Assembly: GCA_963850345.1 (NCBI GenBank)
Contig: CAWKKW010000009.1
Location: 372,001-436,000, forward strand
Direction: 5' to 3'
Source of the DNA: CAWKKW01 sp963850345
Lineage (GTDB): Bacteria > Acidobacteriota > Terriglobia > Terriglobales > Acidobacteriaceae
Length of the DNA: 64,000 nt
A program made the position numbers and the translations under genes. Shown in pieces: positions 6,993 to 14,797 of the stretch. Position 1 is the stretch's first letter. Each line of letters begins with the position of its first letter. Under the pieces are notes generated by a model. The model saw only the letters and a list, made by a program, of their open reading frames with translations, made no database searches and was not told the DNA's origin.

Positions 6993-9900
6993 TTAACCGC
7001 CTCCTCCACTCTTGTGGCAGGCATAGCAATTGATGCTGTTGTACACATAGCCGTTGACATTCGGGTGATGGAAGCTCGCCGAGTTTCCGCCACCATGGCA
7101 CTGCGTGCACTGGAAGACCGAATAGTCGTTGGCGTTGGTGTGGCAGGTAGCGCAGACCCCGTTCGCGTTCCCGTGATTCATTGGGAAGTAAGTGTGGTTG
7201 AAGGTTGCGCCGGTCCACGCGGTCGTCGTGTGGCAAGTGGCGCAGGTGGTCGGGAAACCGGCAGACGTATGGTTTGGATTAGTCGTACCGGTGTAATCCG
7301 CCTTATGGCAGGAGTAGCAATCGGTCGGCGTTCCCGCAAACACGTTGTTGATGTGGCAGCTGGTGCAGGCCACGGTCGTATGCGCCCCGGTGAGCGGGAA
7401 GGGCGTGTTGTTGTGATTGAAGACCGCGCCTGCCCAGGAGGTCGTGGTGTGGCAGGTCGCGCAGGTCGTCGGGAATCCCGCCGACTTGTGTGCCGGATTG
7501 GTCGTCCCTGTGTAGTCCTTGGTATGGCAGGAGTAGCAATCGGTTGGGACAGTCGTGAAGTTATTGTTCACGTGGCAACTGGCGCAGGCGACGGTGGTGT
7601 GTGCGCCGGTGAGCGGGAAGGTGGTGGTGTTGTGGTTGAAGGTCGCACCCGCCCACGACACAGTCGTGTGGCAGATCGAGCAGTCGGTGGGGAATCCTGA
7701 AGTGGTGTGATTTGGATTCGTGGTGCCGGTGAAGTCCGCCTTGTGGCAGGAGTAGCAATCCGTCGGTGTTCCCACAAACACATTATTGATGTGGCAGCTG
7801 GTGCAGGCCACGGTGGTATGGGCGCCCGTCAGCGGGAAGGGCGTGTTGTTGTGATTAAAGACCGCGCCTGCCCAGGAAGCTGTGGTGTGGCAGGTGGCGC
7901 AGGTCGTTGGGAATCCTGCCGACTTGTGCGGCGGGTTGTTGGTGCCGTTGTAGTCCTTCGTGTGGCAGGAGTAGCAATCCGTCGGTGTTCCGGCGAACAC
8001 GTTATTGATGTGGCAGCTGGTGCAGGGTACGGTCGTGTGCGCGCCGGTGAGCGGGAAGGGCGTGTTGTTGTGGTTGAAGACTGCGCCCGCCCAGGACGTC
8101 GTCGTGTGGCACGTCGCGCAGCTGGTGGGGAATCCTGAAGTGGTGTGATTTGGATTCGTGGTGCCGGTGAAATCCCCCTTATGGCAGGAGTAGCAATCCG
8201 TCGGCGTTCCAGCGAACACGCTGTTGATGTGGCAGCTCGCGCATGGAACGGTGGTGTGCGCACCCGTGAGCGGAAAGGGCGTGTTGTTGTGATTGAAGAC
8301 CGCGCCCGCCCACGAAGTCGTGCTGTGGCACGTGGCGCAGGTGGTGGGGAACCCCGCGGCCTTGTGCGCCGGGTTGGTCGTGCCGTTGTAGTCCTTGGTG
8401 TGGCAGGAGTAGCAGTCGGTCGGCGTTCCCACGAACACGTTGTTGATGTGGCAGCTCGCGCATGGAACGGTGGTGTGCGCACCCGTGAGCGGGAAGGGCG
8501 TGTTGTTGTGGTTGAACACTGCGCCTGCCCAGCTTGCGGTCGTGTGGCAGGTTGCGCAAGTCGTCGGGAAGCCAGCGGTCTTGTGATTCGGATTGGTGGT
8601 GCCGTTGTAGTCCTTGGTGTGGCAGGAATAGCAGTCGGTCGGCGTTCCGGCGAAGACGTTATTGATGTGGCAGCTCGCGCATGGAACGGTGGTGTGCGCG
8701 CCTGTGAGCGGGAAGGGCGTGTTGTTGTGATTGAACACTGCGCCGGCCCAGCTTGCAGTCGTGTGGCAGGTTGCGCAAGTCGTCGGGAAGCCAGCGGTCT
8801 TGTGATTCGGGTTGGTCGTGCCGGTGTAATCCTTGGTGTGGCACGAGTAGCAATCCGTCGGCGTTCCAACAAACACGTTATTGATATGGCAGCTGGTGCA
8901 AGGCACGGTCGTGTGTGCGCCCGTCAAGGGAAACGGCGTCTTGTTGTGATCGAACACCGCGCCGAGCCACGTGGTAGTCGTGTGGCAGGTGGCGCAGCTC
9001 GTCGGGAAGCCGGCCGTCTTGTGATTCGGATTCGTGGCGCCGGTGTAGTCCTTGGTGTGGCACGAATAGCAATCTGTCGGTGTCCCCGCGAACACATTAT
9101 TGATATGGCAGCTGGTGCAAGCGACCGAAGTGTGTGCGCCGGTGAGCGGGAAGGGAGTCTTGTTGTGATCGAACACCGCGCCCGCCCACGAGACTGTCGT
9201 GTGGCAAACCACGCAGGAAGTCGAGAATCCGGCAGTTTTGTGGTTCGGGTTGGTGGTGCCGGTGTAGTCCTTCGTATGGCAGGAGTAGCAGTCCGTCGGC
9301 GTGCCGGCGTACACATTATTGATGTGGCAGGTGGTGCAGGGCACGGAGGTATGGGCGCCGGTCAGCGGGAACGGCGTCTTGTTGTGATCGAACACTGCGT
9401 TGAGCCACGTTGTGGTGGTGTGGCAGGTCGCGCAGGTAGTTGGGTATCCCGCACTCTTGTGGTTGGGATTGGTAGTGCCGGTGTAGTCCTTGGTGTGGCA
9501 GGAATAGCAATCAGTCGGCGTGCCGGCAAACACGTTATTGATATGGCAGCTGGTGCAAGCGACTGAAGTGTGTGCGCCGGTGAGCGGGAAGGGTGTCTTG
9601 TTGTGATCGAAGACTGCGCCCGCCCAGGACGTCGTGGTGTGGCAGGTCTGGCAGGTGGTGCCGAAGCCTGCCGTCTTGTGATTCGGATTGGTGGTGCCGG
9701 CGTAATCCTTCGTATGGCAGGAGTAGCAGTCGGTGGGCGTTCCCGCGAACACGTTGTTGATGTGGCAACTGGTGCAAGCGACCGAAGTGTGTGCGCCGGT
9801 CAACGGGAAGGAAGTCTTGTTGTGATCGAAGACCGCGCCAGTCCATGCCGTTGTGGTGTGGCAAGTCTGGCAGGTGGTTGGGTAACCAGCCTTGGCATGG

Positions 9901-11318
9901 TTGGGATTCGTAGTTCCGGTGTAGTCCTTGGTGTGGCAGGAGTAGCAGTCGGTCGGCGTGCCGGCGAAGACGTTATTGATGTGGCAGGTGGCGCAAGCGA
10001 CTGAAGTGTGTGCGCCGGTCAACGGGAATTTGGTCTTGTTGTGATCGAAGACAGCGCCGGTCCAGGCGGTGGTGTTGTGGCACGTCGCACAGGTGGTTGG
10101 GAATCCCGCCGTCGCGTGATTGGGATTGGTGGTGCCGGTGTAGTCCTTGGTATGGCAGGAGTAGCAGTCGCTCGGGGTTCCGACGAACACTCCATTGATA
10201 TGGCAGGTGGCGCAAGCCACGTTTGCGTGCGCACCGGTGAGCGGGAAATGCGTGGAGTTGTGGTCGAAGACAGCGCCGGTCCACGCTGCCGTCGTATGGC
10301 AGGTCTGGCAAGTGGTCGGGAATCCCGCAGCAACGTGCGCCGGGTTGGTTGTTCCGGTGAAGTCCTTGGTGTGGCAGGAATAGCAGTCGGTCGGCGTGTT
10401 GGCGAACGCGCCGTTGATATGGCATTGGGCACAGGCGACCGCTACGTGCGCGCCGGTCAGCGGGAACTTGGTAAACGCGGTGTGATCGAAGCGCACATCG
10501 GTCCAGTTCACCGTCGAATGGCAGGTCTGGCAAGTGCTGGGGAAGCCGGCTTGCGCGTGATTCGGATTGGTGGTGCCATTAACGTCTCTCAGGTGGCAGC
10601 CGATGCAGGCAGAGGGCGTGTTCTTGAAAACACCACCAGCGTGACAGGCGAGGCAATCGAGCGTAGCGTGGGCGCCGGTCAGTGCGAATCCGGTGAAGCG
10701 AAGATGATCGAACGAAGCGCCGAACCAGTTATCCATCGAGTGGCAGGTCTGGCACGAGGTGGAAAGGCCGAGTGCGCGGTGGTCAAGTACCGGTGTTTGA
10801 AAATCCTTGGTGTGGCAGGAAATGCAAGCCGTCGATAGGCCTACAAACTGACCGGAGGCCGCGCCCTTGTGGCAAGCGTCGCACTCGAGCAGGGCGTGTG
10901 CGCCTACAAGCGGGAAGCGGTTGTCGTGGTTGCGAATCTTAGCCAGGTCTACTTGCCAGCCGAGCACGGTGTGGCATTGCTCGCAGTTCGCTCCAAATTG
11001 GCGGCGATGAATGTCGGCGTGGCAATCGGCGCAGCGCGTACTCGCGTTGCTGAACACCAGGCTGGTATGGCACTGGGTGCAGCCGACATTCTGGTGAAGA
11101 CCCCGCAGCGGATACCGCGTCTTGTTGTGATCGAACTCGGGCTGGCTGCGGATCGGCTTCCAACTCGTAAAGGTATGGCAGTCCTGGCAGGGGCGGTTGA
11201 GATCGCCGTGCGGACTCTTCACGTTGGCACGCGGAGGTGCGCTATCCTGCGGCCCGGCACTTTTGGGCATCAAGAGCGAGACGAACGAAATCATAACTGC
11301 CAGTACTACTGAGTACAC
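6993..11318 (-). CDS. Giant 58-CxxCH multihaem cytochrome c with tandem tri-haem repeats
   Basis: A 1441-residue secreted protein in which I count 58 CxxCH c-haem motifs. GTG at 11318 is the first possible start because TAG lies two codons upstream in frame; a signal peptide follows (MYSVVLAVMISFVSLLM). Layout: six irregular motifs (residues 44-170), sixteen tri-haem units of about 73 residues (189-1358), then four irregular motifs. Each unit has a CxxCH followed by a conserved W, an F-x-H-N followed by FPLTGAH, a second CxxCH with HIN, then CYSCH and NPNH. The extra conserved His residues can serve as distal ligands. No membrane anchor is seen. It heads the operon that continues to 1905, with a sigma54-like promoter upstream. 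Inferred role: a long electron wire in the periplasm or at the cell surface. Confidence 0.93.
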   Translation of the reverse strand: MYSVVLAVMISFVSLLMPKSAGPQDSAPPRANVKSPHGDLNRPCQDCHTFTSWKPIRSQPEFDHNKTRYPLRGLHQNVGCTQCHTSLVFSNASTRCADCHADIHRRQFGANCEQCHTVLGWQVDLAKIRNHDNRFPLVGAHALLECDACHKGAASGQFVGLSTACISCHTKDFQTPVLDHRALGLSTSCQTCHSMDNWFGASFDHLRFTGFALTGAHATLDCLACHAGGVFKNTPSACIGCHLRDVNGTTNPNHAQAGFPSTCQTCHSTVNWTDVRFDHTAFTKFPLTGAHVAVACAQCHINGAFANTPTDCYSCHTKDFTGTTNPAHVAAGFPTTCQTCHTTAAWTGAVFDHNSTHFPLTGAHANVACATCHINGVFVGTPSDCYSCHTKDYTGTTNPNHATAGFPTTCATCHNTTAWTGAVFDHNKTKFPLTGAHTSVACATCHINNVFAGTPTDCYSCHTKDYTGTTNPNHAKAGYPTTCQTCHTTTAWTGAVFDHNKTSFPLTGAHTSVACTSCHINNVFAGTPTDCYSCHTKDYAGTTNPNHKTAGFGTTCQTCHTTTSWAGAVFDHNKTPFPLTGAHTSVACTSCHINNVFAGTPTDCYSCHTKDYTGTTNPNHKSAGYPTTCATCHTTTTWLNAVFDHNKTPFPLTGAHTSVPCTTCHINNVYAGTPTDCYSCHTKDYTGTTNPNHKTAGFSTSCVVCHTTVSWAGAVFDHNKTPFPLTGAHTSVACTSCHINNVFAGTPTDCYSCHTKDYTGATNPNHKTAGFPTSCATCHTTTTWLGAVFDHNKTPFPLTGAHTTVPCTSCHINNVFVGTPTDCYSCHTKDYTGTTNPNHKTAGFPTTCATCHTTASWAGAVFNHNNTPFPLTGAHTTVPCASCHINNVFAGTPTDCYSCHTKDYNGTTNPNHKTAGFPTTCATCHTTASWAGAVFNHNNTPFPLTGAHTTVPCASCHINNVFVGTPTDCYSCHTKDYNGTTNPAHKAAGFPTTCATCHSTTSWAGAVFNHNNTPFPLTGAHTTVPCASCHINSVFAGTPTDCYSCHKGDFTGTTNPNHTTSGFPTSCATCHTTTSWAGAVFNHNNTPFPLTGAHTTVPCTSCHINNVFAGTPTDCYSCHTKDYNGTNNPPHKSAGFPTTCATCHTTASWAGAVFNHNNTPFPLTGAHTTVACTSCHINNVFVGTPTDCYSCHKADFTGTTNPNHTTSGFPTDCSICHTTVSWAGATFNHNTTTFPLTGAHTTVACASCHVNNNFTTVPTDCYSCHTKDYTGTTNPAHKSAGFPTTCATCHTTTSWAGAVFNHNNTPFPLTGAHTTVACTSCHINNVFAGTPTDCYSCHKADYTGTTNPNHTSAGFPTTCATCHTTTAWTGATFNHTYFPMNHGNANGVCATCHTNANDYSVFQCTQCHGGGNSASFHHPNVNGYVYNSINCYACHKSGGGG
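7245..10754 (-). repeat. Coding tandem repeat, ~219-bp unit, about 16 copies
   Basis: Inside the giant cytochrome gene a 219-base (73-codon) unit is repeated in frame. Fourteen units are exactly 73 codons. One at the 5' end of the array is 74 codons, and one further, more divergent 74-codon unit precedes it. Central copies are nearly identical at DNA level (long shared runs around the CYSCH and FPLTGAH segments), while the 5'-most copies are diverged. This suggests growth by recent unequal crossing-over in the middle and 3' part. Such an array is also a place where short-read assemblies miscount copies. Confidence 0.92.
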
Positions 11319-11389
11319 TTTGGCCTATCTTTGCTTTCTTGAAAGGACCATCCGGAGCACAGGTCTGACTACGACCGCGACTCGCTTAG

Positions 11390-11405
11390 AGCACGTTTCT
11401 TGCCA
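11390..11405 (-). promoter_or_regulatory. Sigma54 (-24/-12) promoter of the 58-haem operon
   Basis: Read on the minus strand the site is TGGCAAGAAACGTGCT. GG and GC are separated by exactly 10 bases, and 13 of the 16 positions of TGGCACGN4TTGCW agree or are free. The start of transcription would be near 11380, about 60 bases before the GTG start of the cytochrome gene. The sigma54 activator encoded at 17076-18449 makes the assignment more credible. The rest of the 296-base gap (11319-11614) shows no gene. Confidence 0.7.
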
Positions 11406-11614
11406 AAGAACAGTGAGGTACGTCACCCGGGGGAGGTTCGTCGGTTCAATCTAATCGCAGGGCGAAGAGCTGGCAAATTAAGAAGGTGAGAGATTGAAGT
11501 TATATAGCAATCGAGGTAATCAGTTATGCCCTTTGCGCGGTGCACATTTCAATGAAGGGCAGCCAGATTCGCCATGTATTGGGTCGCCAATGGACACACA
11601 GACGCAGCGCGGCT

Positions 11615-13615
11615 TCAGCTTGACTTGGTCTTCCTGGGAAGTGGCTGTACATCGCTGCCGTGGCAACTGGCGCACGCGGCAGGTGTCGGTTTATAGAAGA
11701 CGACTTGCTTGCCATCGATCTCGCGAGTGAGTTTGTGGCATCCCGCGCAGGCCGTATTCTCGTGTGCACCGCGCAGCGAGAAAGCCGTCTTCTCATGATC
11801 AAACAGTGACGGCTTCCACTTAGTGTTGTTGTGGCAATCGCCACAGTGAGTCTTCTTGTCGGCCTTGGCAAACTGGCCGCCGTGAATATCGTCGTGACAG
11901 TCCTCACACAGCACTGGCGCAGCCTTAAACGACACATGCCGCAAGGTCTGTTCCATGTTGGGTGGCTTGTGGCAATCGATGCAGGCGACGGCGCGGTGGG
12001 TCCCAAGGAGCGGGAACTTGGTCGCAGCGTGATCGAATCTGCTCATATCGTCCCACGTCTTGGTTGAGTGGCAGCTTTCGCATCCTGCGGGCTTGCCGGC
12101 GGAGTTGAGCCTGGACATGCGCTGACCAAATTCACCCTGGTGCGGATCTTCATGGCAAGTGGTGCAGGCGAGTGCCGGGAAGTGATAGGCAACCACCGCC
12201 GAGCCGGCCATGGGCTTATGACAGTCGATACAGGGAATAGCCAAATGCCCTCCTGTCAGCGGAAAAACCGACTGCTGATGCCGGGGCAGCTTAAATGTTG
12301 ATGGCTTGAAAGTTGTCTCACCATGGCACTGCTCACATCGGTTGAGATAAGGGGCCGCGGAGAACTGCCCCACGTGGATGTCCTTATGGCAATCGGTGCA
12401 GAGTGCAAATTTTACCTTGTAGATGGTATTTCGCCCCGCCGGGATATGACACTTTGCGCACTCCAGGGAGGAGTGCTTTTCTCGTAACGGGAAGCCCGTC
12501 TCATTGTGCGCTTGAATGGTGAAAGTAGATGGCTTAAAACCTTCGACGGTGTGACAGGATTCGCACTGTCCGCCATCTTTTCGCTTCGCAAACTGGCCGC
12601 TGTGAGGGTCGGGTTTGTGGCAATCGGCACAGAACTGGAACGCGATGACCGCTTTGAAGTCTCCAGATCGGTGGCAGGCTTCACAAGAAACCTCCAGATG
12701 TTTGCCTAGCAGCGGGTACTTCGTTTTGGAGTGGTCGAAATCCCGAGTAAAAGTGCTTTTTTGCCAGCTGACGGTGTTGTGGCAAGACTCGCAGGATCGG
12801 TCGTGAAATTCCCCCTTGTGTGGGTCGCGATGACAATCCCGGCAGCCGCTGAACTTGAGGCCTACATATTTAGCAGCGCCGTCCGGTCCCGGAACATGGC
12901 AGAGCTGGCAGGCGACCTTCTGGTGAGCCCCGGTGAGTGGATACTTGGTCCTGGAATGGTCGAACTGCTGGAGCGTCTTCCAATCGGTCGTATTGTGGCA
13001 CTGCAGGCAGTTCGGGCCCAGTTGGCCTTTGTGTTTGTCTTCGTGACAGCTAGTGCAGGTCTTGGTCAGGCCCAGGTAGGTGTGGTTAAGGTCCTTCGCG
13101 ACAAGCTGGGAACGCTCGGCTGGAAGCATTTTCTGGGGATTGTGGCACGTGCGGCAGCCTACGCCGGCGTGCTTGCCATCGAGTGGGAAGCCGGTCTTGG
13201 AGTGGTCGAATCCTTTGGGTGTCGGATCCCACTTTACGATCTTGAACTCTTCGCCGTTGTGCTCGGAGTGACACTTCACGCAAGCGGAGGAAGGCGACCC
13301 GGCGGGCAGGTAGTTGGCGTGGAGACCGCGTCTTTGTTGCACGCGCGCAGCGATGTCGCGATGACACTCCAGGCAGCGGAAGTTAGGGGATCTCGTCGAA
13401 ACGGCATGACATTGCGTGCAGCCGGTAGGCCCGTTCAGGTCGCGGTGGGCCTGCGAAAGTGGCCCGGGAGAGATCTGCGCCACAGCGCACGGAGCGACAG
13501 CCACAATAGCCAGCAAAAGCAAGCACCCGCGCCAAAAACAGCGAGGACTCACCCATCCGCGGTGCAGGTAAGCCTGCGAACAAAGCCGCAGATAGTCGCC
13601 CAGCCGAAACCTCAC
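11615..13615 (-). CDS. 23-haem cytochrome c (secreted)
   Basis: A 666-residue protein with 23 CxxCH motifs by my count. An N-terminal hydrophobic export segment (GCLLLLAIVAVAPCAVAQ) ends near residue 47. The start is GTG at 13615 with GGAG 7 bases upstream; this leaves a long 30-residue n-region, so an internal GTG (13552) is possible. Haem motifs recur in groups spaced with FDHxxTxFPLxGxH segments like those of the 58-haem protein, but the groups are irregular and not recent duplicates. The C-terminus is charged with no anchor. The motif types resemble cytochrome c3/c7-like modules. It has its own sigma54-like promoter, is followed by a 296-base gap, then the 58-haem operon. Probably a periplasmic partner or shuttle. 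Confidence 0.93.
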   Translation of the reverse strand: MRFRLGDYLRLCSQAYLHRGWVSPRCFWRGCLLLLAIVAVAPCAVAQISPGPLSQAHRDLNGPTGCTQCHAVSTRSPNFRCLECHRDIAARVQQRRGLHANYLPAGSPSSACVKCHSEHNGEEFKIVKWDPTPKGFDHSKTGFPLDGKHAGVGCRTCHNPQKMLPAERSQLVAKDLNHTYLGLTKTCTSCHEDKHKGQLGPNCLQCHNTTDWKTLQQFDHSRTKYPLTGAHQKVACQLCHVPGPDGAAKYVGLKFSGCRDCHRDPHKGEFHDRSCESCHNTVSWQKSTFTRDFDHSKTKYPLLGKHLEVSCEACHRSGDFKAVIAFQFCADCHKPDPHSGQFAKRKDGGQCESCHTVEGFKPSTFTIQAHNETGFPLREKHSSLECAKCHIPAGRNTIYKVKFALCTDCHKDIHVGQFSAAPYLNRCEQCHGETTFKPSTFKLPRHQQSVFPLTGGHLAIPCIDCHKPMAGSAVVAYHFPALACTTCHEDPHQGEFGQRMSRLNSAGKPAGCESCHSTKTWDDMSRFDHAATKFPLLGTHRAVACIDCHKPPNMEQTLRHVSFKAAPVLCEDCHDDIHGGQFAKADKKTHCGDCHNNTKWKPSLFDHEKTAFSLRGAHENTACAGCHKLTREIDGKQVVFYKPTPAACASCHGSDVQPLPRKTKSS

Positions 13616-13776
13616 GTGCCGTCTCCAGAATGACCGTTCCTTGGAACCAGATCGCCGCGTGCCCCTTGTGCTCGTGGCGATCCATTCCCCGCAGCGTCAA
13701 GGGTACGCATTGCAGGGCTTACCGGAGAGAGGCACCTGGAGCCGCCGAACTCGGCCGGTAGAATTCCCAACCGGAG

Positions 13777-13792
13777 AGCATTCCTTGTGCCA
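13777..13792 (-). promoter_or_regulatory. Sigma54 (-24/-12) promoter of the 23-haem cytochrome gene
   Basis: On the minus strand the site reads TGGCACAAGGAATGCT: a perfect TGGCAC -24 element and TGCT -12 element with the required GG-N10-GC spacing. Transcription would start near 13767, leaving a leader of about 150 bases. The surrounding gap, 13616-14014, holds no convincing gene. Upstream of the site an imperfect inverted repeat CGCAC-N5-GTGCG (within 13960-13980) could be an activator site, but I found no matching copy upstream of the second promoter. Confidence 0.75.
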
Positions 13793-14014
13793 TCTCGCTG
13801 GTCTGCGAATGAATTGCATCGACTCTAACAAACAATCGCTTCATCGAAAGAATCAATGATGGCGTGAATGCCAACTAAGCAGAAGTTGTGGCTTGAGCGG
13901 TACTGGCACAATCAGGAGGCGACTTTTCCACAGGCGTGCTCACTCCAGAAGGTCCCGCGCACATCGCGTGCGTGTGTCGTTTGGACCCGGGGCGTGTCCT
14001 AAGTAGCTACAGGT

Positions 14015-14797
14015 TTAGTGCGGCTCGTGCTTCTTATCGCCGTCATTTCCGGATTGACCGCTGCCCGGATTTTGCGGAGAGTCTTCGCCGGTAGGATTGA
14101 GGCCGTTGGCGTTGGGTGCAATACCTCCCCCGCCAAATACCGGTGAGCCGTTTAGCTGATTGTCGGAGTCGTGGACGCCGCCGACATGATGCTTGCGCTC
14201 CTCGATCTCGGTAGGCGGCTCGGGTTGGCCGCTCGGCTCCACCTGCGTCTGGTAGCCCGGCTTCAGCATTACCGAAGGCCCCGCCACGGCGACGCCCTGT
14301 ACCTGTACCAGACCTTCATAGACCTCGACAGTAGTTTTCCCGGCGCGAGTTACGCTCACCTCAAATTTCGTGCCCCTTACCGAGATGACCGCGGTGGGCG
14401 TTCCCATGCGGAACGATGGCGTAACACCCAGGCGCTTTTGTATCTTGGCGAGGACTCGTCCGAAGATCTCCTGGATATATTTGCCGCCGCTCTGGTCTGG
14501 AACTTTGAGAACCACGCTGCTGTTTGGTTCCACCAGCACCTGCGATCCATCCTGCAGGGTCAGGAGCAAGCTGCCTTTGTGGGTTTCAATGCGGGTCTCG
14601 GGATCGAGCATTTGCCCGTGGTGCAAGGCGCCAAGCGCCCCACTCGGAGTCGAAACGATAACCTCTCCCTTGCTCTCTACAACCACTGCGGAACCGATCG
14701 GCAGGGATGTCTGAAGGGTCTGCGGCGACTGTGCCGCGGCCAGCGAGACCAAGACCGATGCGTACAGAAGAACGCGTGCGCGTGGATGAAGTTTCAT
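14015..14797 (-). CDS. FecR-domain secreted protein
   Basis: A 260-residue exported protein with a signal peptide (VLLYASVLVSLAAA) and a FecR-type beta-helical domain at about residues 35-190. The domain contains the typical LxDGSxVxxxPNSxV and TPTAVxxVRGTxFEV stretches. The C-terminal 70 residues are Gly/Pro/Asn-rich and probably disordered, with no anchor. Its start overlaps the stop of the CHASE2 kinase gene by 4 bases, so it is made with the kinase and regulator. In other systems FecR-like domains relay envelope signals. Here it may present a signal to the CHASE2 domain, but that is inference from gene order. Confidence 0.82.
   Translation of the reverse strand: MKLHPRARVLLYASVLVSLAAAQSPQTLQTSLPIGSAVVVESKGEVIVSTPSGALGALHHGQMLDPETRIETHKGSLLLTLQDGSQVLVEPNSSVVLKVPDQSGGKYIQEIFGRVLAKIQKRLGVTPSFRMGTPTAVISVRGTKFEVSVTRAGKTTVEVYEGLVQVQGVAVAGPSVMLKPGYQTQVEPSGQPEPPTEIEERKHHVGGVHDSDNQLNGSPVFGGGGIAPNANGLNPTGEDSPQNPGSGQSGNDGDKKHEPH

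Noticed and set aside
6991..7236. 82-codon N-terminal extension of the outer-membrane barrel gene
   Set aside because: It lies entirely inside the 58-haem gene in another frame. GTG at 6990 has a strong ribosome-binding site and starts directly with a signal peptide.
7245..10754. Regular spaced repeats that might suggest a CRISPR array
   Set aside because: The period is 219 bases, the whole unit is conserved with no unique spacers, and it is in frame within a cytochrome.
7014..10838. Several long plus-strand and shifted minus-strand open frames opposite the 58-haem gene, including one of 473 codons
   Set aside because: They mirror the 219-base repeat in other frames and are low-complexity in G, V, A and R. 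They lack ribosome-binding sites, while the minus-strand frame carries 58 CxxCH motifs.
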